Assembly: GCF_026914185.1 (NCBI RefSeq)
Contig: NC_070571.1
Location: forward strand, 62,001-126,000
From: Puccinia triticina
Taxonomy: Eukaryota; Basidiomycota; Pucciniomycetes; Pucciniales; Pucciniaceae
Reading direction: 5' to 3'
DNA length: 64,000 nucleotides
Made by a program: the position numbers and the translations under genes
The notes under the pieces: model-generated
Databases searched by the model: none
Told to the model about the DNA's origin: nothing
Seen by the model: the letters and a program-made list of their open reading frames with translations, nothing else
Shown: piece after piece, positions 31,791-42,728 of the stretch
Layout of the letters: each line of letters opens with the position of its first letter
Position numbering within the stretch: position 1 is the first letter of the stretch

Positions 31791-33956
31791 CACTACCAAG
31801 ATGGATGAATTTGCGATGTTGTATATTTATCAATATAGCGTATATTGATCAATTTATATTGATCATTTTTTTTTTTTATTCCTGTTGATACCTTTGTCTG
31901 TGTTCCATGTCTCCTTAATACTCTTCTAAAATCTCTCTCCTTCCCCCTGTGTTAGCTTCAAGCCACAGGAATTTTTTTTTTTGCCTGATAAAATTCATGA
32001 ATTTCTACATACACCATTCAATTCTTCCTGAAAATGCAAGTTTTAGGATTAATCCATGGTAGCTGAGGGGTCTCAATTTTTTTATCTTTTTTTTCACATC
32101 AACAATTGATGTTATCAGAAGTCTCCAAATCTACTTTTTTTCAAAAAAGGAAAAACATTGACCCCTGACCTCTCTCATGATACCATCCTGCACTCATTCT
32201 TAACTTGGTTGGTTGAACTTCCTGAAGATATTGCATATCATACTTGGAGTACTACATGCATAGAAGGCCTTTTTGAAATTAGTTTGCCATGGTTTAGCAT
32301 ATTTTTGTCAGGTTCTTTTTCTTATCTGCTTTCGTTATCAACCACAGATTGATGGGGAATATTTCCTCAGAAAATTTCATTGGGAAATTTTTCTGCATAT
32401 AAAACCCAGAAATGTTATATTTGGGGTCACATCCCTTATGCAGCAGCTATAATCTGATTAGTTGCCAAATAGCACTACTTTGGTCGTTTCTTGGTGTTTC
32501 TGCGACTATATCTCATCCCAGCCCGGTAATTCTTCCAAAATATTGGTACCAAAATGTTTAAAAGCACACAAAGTTTCATAGTGTACCTTTACTGACCACA
32601 AAACCCCCAAATTTAGCAGTTACAGTCTGATCAGTTTCCAAATATCACTACTTTGGTAGCTTCTAGGTTTTTCTGCCACTATATCTCATCCCAGCGTGGG
32701 TGTTCTTCTGCCATATGTTTCCACAAATTTGGAAAAGCTCCCAAAGTTCCATTATGTACCTTTGCTGACCACAAAACCCCCAAATGTAGCAGCTACAGTC
32801 TGATCAGTTTCCAAATATCACTACTTTGGTAGTTTCTGGGTGTTTCTGCCACTATATCTCATCCCAGCGTGGGTGTTCTTCTGCCATATGGTTACCAAAA
32901 TGTTTACAATCCACAAAAGTTCCATTATGTATCTTTGCTGATCACAAAACCCCCAAATGTAGCAGCTACAGTCTGATCATTTTTGAAATATTACTATTAT
33001 GTACCTTTTCTGACGACAAAACCCCCACACGTAGCAGGTACAGTCTGATCAGTTTCCTACTATCACTGCTTTGGTAGTTTCTGGGTGTTTCTGTCACTAT
33101 ATCTCATCCCAGCGTGGGAATTCTTCTGCCAGAGTTTTACAAAAATGTTTACAAGCGGCCAAATTTCCATTATGTACCTTTGCTGACCACAAAACCCCCA
33201 GATGTAGCAGCTACAGTCTGATCAGTTTCCAAATATCACTACTTTGGCAGTTTCTGGGTGTTTCTGCCACTATATCTCATCCCAGCCTGGGTGTTATTCT
33301 GCCATATGGTTTCAAAAATGTTTAAAAGCCACCAAAGTTTCATTATGTACCTTTGCTGACCACAAAACCCCCAAATGTAACAGCTACAGTGTGATCAGTT
33401 TCCAAATATCACTACTTTGGTAGTTTCTGGGTGTTTCTGCCACTATATCTCATCCCAGCGCGGTTATTCTTCTGCCATGTGGTTGCCAAAATGTTGAAAA
33501 GCGCCCAAAATTTCATTACGTACCTTTGTTCACCAAAAAAACCCCAAATGTAGCAGCTACAGTCTGATCAGTTTCCAAATATCACTAATTTGGAAGTTTC
33601 TAGGTGTTTCTGCCACTATATCTCATCCCAGCGTGGGTGTTCTTCTGACATATGATTACCAAAATGTTTACAAGACCCCAAAGTTTCATTATGTACCTTT
33701 TCTAACCACAAAACCCCCAAATGTAGCAGCTACAGTCTGATCAGTTTCCAAATATCACTACTTTTGTAGTTTCTGGGTTTTTCTGCCACTGTATCTCATC
33801 CCAGCGTGGGAATTCTCCTGCCATATGGTTACCAAAATGTTTACAAGCGTCCAAAATTCCATTACATACCTTTGTTCACCACAAAACCCCCAAATGTAGC
33901 AGCTACAGTCTGATCAGTTTCCAAATATCACTACTTTGGCAGTTTCTGGGTGTTTC
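31791..33956. repeat. CACTA left arm: terminal unique part plus about nine 174-bp tandem repeats
   Basis: 31791-32450 is the terminal part (inverted copy at 46330-46994). From about 32455 the key phrase tgatcagtttccaaatatca recurs every 169-176 bp (32629, 32805, 33047, 33221, 33397, 33566, 33739, 33913), with one shortened duplication near 32974. Short open frames here follow the repeat period and are not genes. Confidence 0.88.
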
Positions 33957-35034
33957 TGTCAGCCGGGCTACTATAACAAGTTAGAGCCCGGCTAACTATT
34001 GTATTATTCCAAAAATTGTATGTAATAATAGCGGCGCAGAGCGCCGCGTACAAAATAGAATTCTTTCTTGTAAAAAGACCTAGCTGCGGCGCGGAGCGCC
34101 GCGCACATAATAATAAAGATTCCTTAGACGAGTAAGGAAAATAAAGCTCCGGCTGAAGAATCGGCAGGAGAAAGAATATTAGTTTAAACCCGTTCTCAAG
34201 CCAAGAGAACGGGTCGTCAGACACTCTCAAGAGACTACTAAACAGAGAGTAGTCTCTATGAGAAATAGAAGCACTTCGGTCGGGGAGGAGAGAAACAGAA
34301 TTATACTACTCCTCCTCCCCCGGCCAAGGATGGAACATAAACCACGCTATTCCTCGAGCCAAGGAATAGCAAATAGATCACAGGACAGATAACCATGAAC
34401 GGGAGCGAAGGGACTAGTAGAATCCCCCTTCACTCCCGTCATCCTTGTTAGAAGCAAGGCTTCCTCCGGCCGAGAAACGGAGGAAGTATTTGCAATAAGA
34501 GCTACAACCCTATCGGTTGTAGCTCGAATATATAATCGAGGGCCTTCGGGCGAAGGAAGGCCCCTCAGATACCTTTCATAACCAGCTCGACGCCCAGCCA
34601 GTCTCGCCACTTGTCCTACCGACCATTACGCCAGCCTGCCTTTGCCTCAACTTTGGTTTTATTGGATCGCTTGTGTTTTTTTTTGCCGCAGACTTCCTTT
34701 TACAAGTAAGTCTGTGTTTTTTTCCTTTCTACCGGGATTCCCATCCCTTTATATCTCCTGGGAGCGTTTCGACGCGCAAATACCCCCTTGTTAAGGGCCC
34801 CAGACGTCACAGGCTACAAACACCCCTGCGCATTCAGTGCGTAGGCCCTGTAAGAACTGCAGAGGGCACTAAAAAACCCCAGGCGCCCCTGGCCCCTCCG
34901 TTAACCTATTTTTTGGTTCATTAGAAATAGCTTTCTAAGCTATTTCACACTTTTTACCGCGCGCTACTGTACCGTGCTCTGTCGCCGGCGTAGCTAGAAG
35001 AGCACTCGTGCTCTTGGCATCACCGAGCCTGACA
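33957..35034 (+). repeat. LTR-like segment packed with hairpins
   Basis: Starts TGTCAGCC and ends GCCTGACA, a normal LTR frame, followed by attgggggtctggccggga, which fits a primer site. 33961-34566 contains about a dozen consecutive perfect or near-perfect hairpins with 7-11 bp stems: agccgggct/agcccggct, gcggcgc/gcgccgc twice, ttcctta/taaggaa, acccgttctc/gagaacgggt, agagactact/agtagtctct, gctattcct/aggaatagc, cttcctccg/cggaggaag, gagctacaacc/ggttgtagctc. The rest has pyrimidine-rich stretches and no convincing gene. Confidence 0.6.
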
Positions 35035-35364
35035 ATTGGGGGTCTGGCCGGGAACAAACCCTTTTTAAACCCATAACCCCATAACTTACCTAGTTTTTTT
35101 TGTTTATCCAACAAAATAAACCGAACCAAACCCCACCTTAAAGCTTATTTAAGCTCACATAACCATCCGGTTAAATCCCTGCGCTCCTAGCGCGGCAGGA
35201 TACATATCCCCGCTAAAACACTTAACTTATTAAGTTTAGCGCGGCTCCATACCCGATCTCCTCAACGCACTACCCGCTCTTCATAAGCGCACCACCCGCT
35301 CTACCTAGCGCGGACCAAAAGCCGCTCTACTTTGCGCAACCTAAGCCGCGACATATAGCGCAAC
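35035..35364 (+). other. Internal remnant next to the hairpin LTR
   Basis: About 330 bp after a primer-site-like sequence, with TAGCGCGG-type motifs and no open frame. It is cut at 35364 by the LTR of Gypsy-2. Confidence 0.4.
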
Positions 35365-36305
35365 TGTCAGCCTGTATGTAACTAACCGTGTCTGAGAGGG
35401 TTGTTACTATCAAGATGATGGTGTAAGATGCCAAGGATGGGCCAATGGGTTCGTGGTAAGACCTGTAAAAGGTTTCACTCTATCAGTAATCTTGACTGAG
35501 AGGCTTGCTCAATTCAGGCGCATCCAGATCAACGCAGAGTGTTAATAGGCATCCAAGGAATAACTCAACTTGGGTTCGTGGTTTTACCTACAGAAAGGTA
35601 AGGGTAATCAAGAGTTGAGAGTATTCCTGAATTGAATGATGTGTGAGAATGAAAGCACTGTTTAACTATAGTATGGGTTAAACTTTGCTGTAATAATATT
35701 CTGAGGTATAAACAGTCCTGAGGGGCGTGTTTATATAGAGGGGAAAGAGCAGGAGGGAATATGAGGCGCTTCAGGACCAGGGGGGAACTGGAAGCGCTCA
35801 AGGGAAGCAGATCCTCATGAGGATCAACATTGGAAATGATCAGGGCGGTGTAATGATCAGTACTGATCCTGGATCAGTAGCTGTGCACACTAGCTGATCA
35901 TAACCAATCATTGATTCCATTCATTGCTCCTTGAATTGGATTACATTATGTATTGTTTATGTAATTATATCATAACCAATATATTATGTAAATGGGGACT
36001 GAGGCGTAACAGGGGATAAATGAGTGATACCTGTCTTGGGGTATTTCACGTGTACAGTAATATTACAATGTATTGTAATCTTACTGTTGCACGTAACTTA
36101 ACTCTCATAACAATAGTACATTATGGTAACTGTATTTAACTATGGTTATCTGTAATGTAATGTATAACAGGAGTACATTCTCAAGCTTGTATCAAATGAT
36201 ATACATATGTAATAAAGGTGTAAAAGGAATGTACTATATGTAAAGTGAACAATTGCAGGTACTTGGTACGTGTAAGGTACTGTGACATATACTCTGTGGC
36301 TGACA
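35365..36305 (-). repeat. Gypsy-2 3' LTR
   Basis: 941 bp with inverted ends tgtcagcc...ggctgaca. The polypurine tract ggagggaggaag on the minus strand abuts it at 36306-36318. No matching 5' LTR exists in the window because Gypsy-2 is truncated at about 45247. Confidence 0.75.
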
Positions 36306-36337
36306 CTTCCTCCCTCCAAAAAAGGCTGATCAAAGAA

Positions 36338-39300
36338 TTAAAGATTTCTTTTATCAGCTCTGTATTGTCTGAGGACTTTTTCAGAGTCTGGAATTTGGTC
36401 AGTAGTGAGCCATTCATCTTCTTTAGAACCACTATATCTAACTAGATATTGTTTAATGTCCACATTTTTCTTTCTGATTTTTCTGTGTTGTAAAACCTTC
36501 TTTATTTTCACAACTTCTTTCTCCAGTCTTGGAATTACAACTTTAATGTTGTCTTTCCTTAAAGGGAAATTTTCCTTGTTACTAGGCACGTAAGGTTTGA
36601 TTAAACTAACAGGAAAAGTAGGATGTTTTCTTTCTAATTCACCTGTCAGTATGACTTCAACTGCATTCTTTCCGTGTAAGGCTTTAATAACAAATGGTCC
36701 TACAAATGAGTCTCTCAATTTCTTAGGGCCAGTGAGGTTGGTAAAGTTAAATGTAGAAATAAGAACTTCTTCTCCAACTTTAAACTGATGAGGTTTATGA
36801 GTCTTGTCCCATCTAGTTTTGTTGTATTCAAAGGATTTTTTAATGCATTCTGCTGCGTAATTAGCTGTCTTAGTCATCATTTGATGGAAGTCTGACGCAT
36901 TAGGATGTATTGTTACAGATTTAGATAAAACCAAGTCTTTGGGGAACCATGGAATCCATCCTCTTTCCAATTCAAAAGGAGTAATATTGATAGAGCTATG
37001 TTTGCTGGAATTGTAGGCAAACTCAAGGGCTGGTAAGAGTGAGCACCAATCATGAGTATAATTATCTTTGTCCTTAAATTCCAATCCATAGGCACAATAT
37101 CTTCTGATCATGTCTTCAAGAGTTTGAATCATCCTTTCAGCTAATCCATCAGTCTGTGGGTGATAAGCTGTGGAGAACTTTAATTGTGTACCACATAGAT
37201 CATAAATTCCTCTCCAGAATTCTGACGTAAATTTAGGATCTCTGTCTGTAATAATGTATCTTGGGCATCCTACATCAGCAATTATCTTTTGCCAGAACAA
37301 CATAGCTATATCAAAGGCTGTATTCTCTTTATGACATGGAAGGAATTTGGTTCTTTTGGAAAATCTGTCTACTACCACTAGTACTGAATTATAGTTATCT
37401 TGTCCTGCAGGAGGTAATCCTGTAACAAAATCCATATTAATGACAGACCATCTTTCAGTAGGTTCTTCAATTTCCTGTAATAGTCCATATCTCTTTCCTG
37501 TAGCTTTGTTGGCTTTTTGGCACCTTTCACAAGATTCACAGTAGTCCTTGGTTTCATTCTTAAAGTTTGGCCACCATGCAATGTGCTTTACTCTCTCTGT
37601 AGTGCGCTCTACGGAGAAATGCCCAGCAGTGATATTATCATGGCATTCTCTAAGAAATAAATTGATATGTTCTCTTTGCACCAGTACTACCACACTAGTA
37701 TGTTTGGTTCTATGGTAAAGTAATCCATCAAGAAGGGAAAATCTGTCTTCTTTAAAAGCTGTAGCCCAGGGTTCTTTTAATGAGTTAATTAAATCCATAT
37801 TCTTATACTTACTCTGTAGTATTTCTTTGATGGTAGAAGTATTCTTATTGGTATCATAGGATTCTCTGATTTCATCCCAGAATTCTTCTTCCATTTCACA
37901 TACATGTAAACCAAGGATATCATAATTTTCTGAAGGAGCATCATATGCAGGATTATCTTCATCATTCTCAAGGGGAAATAAAGCCATGATTTTTGCAGCA
38001 TTTTCTCCGTCCCACGCTGGGTTCTCTGGTAAATTTTCTAGAGACCATCTGCTAAGACCATCCGCATTTTTATGGATATTTCCAGCTCTGTGGATAATAG
38101 TCATGCTTCCTCTCCAGATTTGAACAGCAATTTGCCATCTAAGCATATGTCTATTGGGAGTTTTCATACCTAAGAGACTTTTAAGGGCTATGCAATCAGT
38201 AATGACTTCAAAGTCACATCCATCCAAATAGTAGTGTAATCTTTCAAGTGCCCATACTAGACAAAGACATTCTAGCTGGCTGGCTTGATATCTTTTTTCA
38301 CTGTCTTTCAAGGTGCGTGAAATGTAGCATATGACTCCTTCTCTGGGGACTTCAAAATCCTGTATTTGATGTAATGCAGCGCCTAAACCTTCCATGCTGG
38401 CATCTACATATAATCTGTAAGGTTTATGGGGATCAGGCATGAACAGTATTGGTGCTGATGTAAGTTTTTCTCTCATTACATTAAAGGCTTCAACTCTAGT
38501 AGTTGTCATCTCAAAGGCAGTGTTGGGACTACTGAGTTGGTAAAGTGGGCCACTTATTTTTGCAAAATCCTTAATGTGTTGTCTATAGTAACTTGCAAAA
38601 CCTAAGAATGACTGTACTTCCTTCAGGTTAGTTGGCATAGGTTTGAGCAAAACAGCTGCTACTTTATTCATGTCTATAGCTATACTGAGTCCTGATACTA
38701 TGTGTCCTAGAGCTTTAATTTCTTGAAATCCAAATTGGCATTTACTCATTGATATTTTCATATTCATTTTAATTACTCTTTCTAAGACTATGGTCAACTT
38801 CTTGAGGTGTTCTTCCCAGTCTTGGCTGAATATGATAATGTCATCAATGTAAATTATAAGCCTTCCCTCATGTAATTCTCTGTGGAATTCAGTATCCATC
38901 ATTCTCTGGAAGTGAGATGGTGCATTTTTAATTCCAAAGGGCATTCTGAGATATTCATAAATACCCATATGTAATATAATGCGCAACAAATGTCTACTGT
39001 CTTCATGAATTACATTTTGGTGAAATCCTTTTAGTACATCCATGCAGGTAATAAATTTTGCATTCTTGAATTGTGTGATTGCTTCACTAATCTTGGGCAT
39101 AGGATACCTATCAGGAATAGTGTAGGTGTTGAGGGCTCTAAAATCACCAACCATCCTGGACTTATCATTATGCCACGCAATGATTACAGGTGTTGTAACT
39201 TCCACATTCTCATTTGCGCCAACCTTGCGCAGAACTTTCATTCTAACTAATTCATTTAAATGTTGTTGCAAGGCTTCTCTGCTTCTAGGGGATGCTGGGT

Positions 39301-39497
39301 AGGAGGCTTTTCTCAAAGCTGGTGGATAAGGTCTGGAAGTATTAAGATTGATTCTTACTTCATGTCCTTTAATGCATCCAAAGGGTTCATCAGCTTTAGC
39401 AAAGGCCAATTTATGTTTATGCAGTAATGAAACTAATTTGTCTGTTTGTTCTGGTGTCAGATCTGGTGAAATTCTGGCGTCAGATATAGTGTTAGAG
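36338..39497 (-). CDS. Gypsy-2 pol: RT, RNase H, integrase, chromodomain
   Basis: An uninterrupted frame of over 1050 codons. Order: RT with 'YPMPKISEAITQFKNAKF' and 'LIIYIDDIIIFSQDWEEHL' (YIDD intact); RNase H 'LYVDASMEGLGAALHQI'; integrase HHCC 'CHDNITAGHFSVERT' and 'CESCERCQKANKA'; core 'VINMDFVTGLPPAG', 'IITDRDPKFTSEFW', 'HPQTDGLAERMIQ' (D, D, E intact); GPY/F-like 'RDSFVGPFVIKAL'; a C-terminal chromodomain 'YLVRYSGSKEDEWL', which targets insertion to marked chromatin in chromoviruses. In front, the frame joins 44434-45246 once Copia-3 is removed. Residues before 'NTISDARISPD' are Copia-3 LTR, not part of the protein. Confidence 0.9.
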
Positions 39498-39739
39498 TGT
39501 TGCTGGCTGGTTGCTTCCTCTGCATTGCTCCTCCCCGTCCGCCTCTTGAACCCTGGATACTCCAAATATTTGGAGTTTGCCCACTCCACACTACAACACC
39601 CCCCCTCAAACTCCACATCACTAACTACAACTCTAAAGTTAAAAAAAATGAGAAACAATTTGAGAGAGGAATGAAAACATGTGAAAAAATCAAAACAAAG
39701 AAATGAGATGTGATAATAGAATGGATCTGGCCAAAAGAA

Positions 39740-42661
39740 TTATTTGAAAATTTTGTCGAGTGAAACATTGTGAAGATTGGCCCGTAGAGGTTTGGTGAAG
39801 AAATCTGCGATGTTGTCCGAAGTCGCCACCCATTCGAGCTTGATCTTGTGCTCCCTAACCGCGTCATTCACAAAGAAGAAGTTTCGCTCCAAGCTCTTCA
39901 TCCGCCCTTTGGATGCATTGTTGTCGGATACCAAAACCGCGGCTCTGTTGTCGCATTTCAGGATTAATTCAGGATTGATGTCGAGAGAGGAAATGATGGG
40001 AATGAGAAATAAAAGGAAATCAACCAATGAACCAATGGATATGAACTCCGCCGTGCAGGTTGACGTTGCCACTACTTTCTGCCGTCTGGAGCCCCACGCA
40101 ATCGGGCTTCCAAGGAAAGTGATAATGAAACCTGATGTCGACCGTTGAAATTCACCCCCCCAGTTCGCGTCCGACCATGTGACCAATTTTTCATCAATGC
40201 ATTCAAGTTTCGACCGTTTATCCCTAGTTGTCGCCAGATACTGGATGAGATGTTTGAGACTGTTCCAATGAGATTTGTCCGGATTGGCGCTGAACCGAGC
40301 AAGGTAGTTCACTGCAAAGCTGAGATCCGGTCTCAAACCTAGTGCCAGGTAGTTGAGTGAACCAATAAGAGATTGATAGAGAGGTGCGTCGACAGGATCG
40401 CCCGTCGATGTCACCAAGTCACTGCCTAAAAGAGGTGTATAAGTCGGGATGATTTTTGATTGTACCTGTTCCTGAAATTTCGATATTGTTTGGTCTGTCA
40501 GAAGAGGTTGACTCAGATAGATGGCCCCATTGTTGTATTCAATTTTGATCCTGACCAGCTTGTCGGGCTGAGAGTCCCACTTCACACGGAGATTCTGTTC
40601 CAGTTTGTCGCGTAGCAGTTGTAATGCGCGATCGTCATTGCTGAACACAATGCCGTTGTCCACGTGTATCCAGATGATGATTACGGAGTCGCCTTTCTTG
40701 TATTGATATAAGCATTCCTCCACCTCGTCGCAATGAAAACCCCAACCTTGCAGTAATCCCCTGAAATGTTTCCACCAGCATCTACTTGCTTGCCGAGTGC
40801 CATAAAGTGCTTTTTTGAGTTTGAGAACTTTGCCTTTTAAGTGGGGAAACAGTTCGACCGGCGGATCCACGTAGATCGTTTCATCGATTGGGCTATGCAC
40901 AAATGCTCCAGTTATGTCGAAAGAATTGATCCTCCATCCGTTCCTGATGGCCAAGGTGAGGAGAAGTCGAAGTGTTGTGAGCGACGCTGTAGGCGCAAAT
41001 GTGGACTTAACGTTGCGGCCAATTTGCTGTTTGAAACCCCGCACCACAAATCTTGCTTTGAGGCGATCGACCGATCCATCTGATTTCCTTTTAATGTCAA
41101 AAACGAACCGCGTACCGATCGAATGTTTGGAAGCCTTGTCTTCAATGTCACAGGTGTCTATTTGGACGAGTTGATCCCATTCGGATACGCAAGCCGCCCG
41201 CCATTTGTCTTTTGCCTGACAACTTAATGCGTTCTGGAGATTAGTAGGAATGTCCGCGTCTGAAATTGCCTGGATGTCGTCAATTTGGCTGTCCTGGGCA
41301 TCGCAGATTTCCTTGGTTTTTTCCTCGCCAAGTGTGAGTACCCTACGGGCGCAAGAAGTGTCAGGAGATGAATTAGGAGAAGGAATCAATAGTTTCCCTT
41401 GATAATCAAGGAACTCAGCACACTCTGAGTTAATAATCTTCTGTGTCGCCGGATTCCAAAAAAACCATCCCCGTTTGTCATCTTGATATCCTACTAGATA
41501 ACCTGTCCAGCCTCTCTGATCCATTTTCCGTCGACGCTCCTTGGGGATGTGAATGCACGCCCTCGTCCCAAATGGGTAAAAAGATTCAGCCGCAGGTTTC
41601 CGCTCCGACCAAAGCTCCAACGGACTGGACTTGCATTGACTGTTCGAGATGCGATTCACCAGGAAGCACGCGCAACAATATGCGTACGACCACAGTGACG
41701 CAGGAAGTTGAGAATGGGTGAGTGTTGTTCTCGCCACATCACCAAGTGTCCGGTTTAGTCGCTCTGCTTCACCATTTTGTTCGGGAGTGTACGGCAATGT
41801 GAATATAATCGAAGTGCCAACAGAGTCGAGAAAGGATTTGAAAGATGTAGTTGTATATTCCTTAGCCTTGTCGCATCGGATATGTTTCGGAGCACTTTTG
41901 AAATGAGAAATAAGACGTTTAACAAGAGAAGTTTTTATGTTCGGAACCTCCGAGCGACTTTTCATGGGAAAAACAAACGAATATGTTGTCGCGTGATCAC
42001 AGACAGTCAGCAGGAACCGGTTCCCGTGGATGTCCGCATCTAACGGGCCAAGTACGTCGGTTACTAACAAGTCAAGCCGATGTGAGAGTGAGATCACTTC
42101 AGGAAGGTGGTGTCGGCGTCGCTCGCTCTTGCACTGTTTGCAAGATTCGCAGATGAAAGGGGTCCAAGACTTCAAGTCAAAAGAAGGAACGAAACGTTTC
42201 AGGAATTCCTTCACAACCGCATCCAAAACGTGACCGAGTCGGCAATGCCAGTCGTATGAGGGTGTTGATGGAATAGGCAAAAGTGTGGCGGATTTGATCA
42301 ATAAAGAAATAGGTCGGAAGGAGTCAGGTGAAACGAACCAAGATCGGTTCCGATATGAGGCCGTGAAAGATAAGAAGGAAGAGGTCAAACGAATGTTGTT
42401 GTTAGGTAGGAACATCGGCCGGAATCCCGAATCGATGAACTGGCCAAGGCTAAGGAGTGTGCCCGTCATTTCAGGGCTGTACAGGACTTTTGGTACTGCT
42501 AGGGTACCAGCCCCACTGGTTATCTTGAGGTGTCCACTATGAGTTGCCGTCATATATCCCAATGAAGACACAAGATTTAGTCTTACTGGCGGCCGTAAAA
42601 CGGAAATGAAAGAAAAGTCTAGGAGAGATCCGCTCACGTGGTGGGTCGCCCCTGAATCCAA
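39740..42661 (-). CDS. Copia-3 pol (protease, integrase, RT, RNase H; RT active site altered)
   Basis: 973 codons from 'MDSGATHHVSG' (protease site; the true frame starts upstream). The integrase shows 'WHCRLGHVLDAVVKEFL', 'CESCKQCKS', 'LVTDVLGPLDADIHG', 'IRCDKAKEYTTTSF', 'EQNGEAERLNRTL' (D, D, E). RT has 'NSFDITGAFVHSPIDETI' but the catalytic motif reads 'IWIHVDNGIVFSND': VDN instead of VDD, codons GAC AAC. Loss of the second Asp should abolish polymerase activity. RNase H follows with 'VTWSDANWGGEFQRSTSGF' and ends 'ADFFTKPLRANLHNVSLDKI'. Apart from that change and the break before it, the frame is whole. Confidence 0.9.
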   Translation of the reverse strand: MDSGATHHVSGSLLDFSFISVLRPPVRLNLVSSLGYMTATHSGHLKITSGAGTLAVPKVLYSPEMTGTLLSLGQFIDSGFRPMFLPNNNIRLTSSFLSFTASYRNRSWFVSPDSFRPISLLIKSATLLPIPSTPSYDWHCRLGHVLDAVVKEFLKRFVPSFDLKSWTPFICESCKQCKSERRRHHLPEVISLSHRLDLLVTDVLGPLDADIHGNRFLLTVCDHATTYSFVFPMKSRSEVPNIKTSLVKRLISHFKSAPKHIRCDKAKEYTTTSFKSFLDSVGTSIIFTLPYTPEQNGEAERLNRTLGDVARTTLTHSQLPASLWSYAYCCACFLVNRISNSQCKSSPLELWSERKPAAESFYPFGTRACIHIPKERRRKMDQRGWTGYLVGYQDDKRGWFFWNPATQKIINSECAEFLDYQGKLLIPSPNSSPDTSCARRVLTLGEEKTKEICDAQDSQIDDIQAISDADIPTNLQNALSCQAKDKWRAACVSEWDQLVQIDTCDIEDKASKHSIGTRFVFDIKRKSDGSVDRLKARFVVRGFKQQIGRNVKSTFAPTASLTTLRLLLTLAIRNGWRINSFDITGAFVHSPIDETIYVDPPVELFPHLKGKVLKLKKALYGTRQASRCWWKHFRGLLQGWGFHCDEVEECLYQYKKGDSVIIIWIHVDNGIVFSNDDRALQLLRDKLEQNLRVKWDSQPDKLVRIKIEYNNGAIYLSQPLLTDQTISKFQEQVQSKIIPTYTPLLGSDLVTSTGDPVDAPLYQSLIGSLNYLALGLRPDLSFAVNYLARFSANPDKSHWNSLKHLIQYLATTRDKRSKLECIDEKLVTWSDANWGGEFQRSTSGFIITFLGSPIAWGSRRQKVVATSTCTAEFISIGSLVDFLLFLIPIISSLDINPELILKCDNRAAVLVSDNNASKGRMKSLERNFFFVNDAVREHKIKLEWVATSDNIADFFTKPLRANLHNVSLDKIFK

Positions 42662-42728
42662 AACTGTGCCAGCGTCGGCAACACCTGTCGCATCCGGACC
42701 CGCAACCGATCAAACCGCCACATTCTGA

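Noticed and set aside
32826..33325. Two similar 83-84 aa frames starting 'MVVSGCFCHYISSQRG'
   Set aside because: They repeat with the 174-bp unit of the CACTA arm and carry no independent coding signal.
33931..34610. Minus-strand frames of 99 and 87 aa across the hairpin region
   Set aside because: Composition is set by the hairpin stems. There is no start context, splice signal or recognisable domain.
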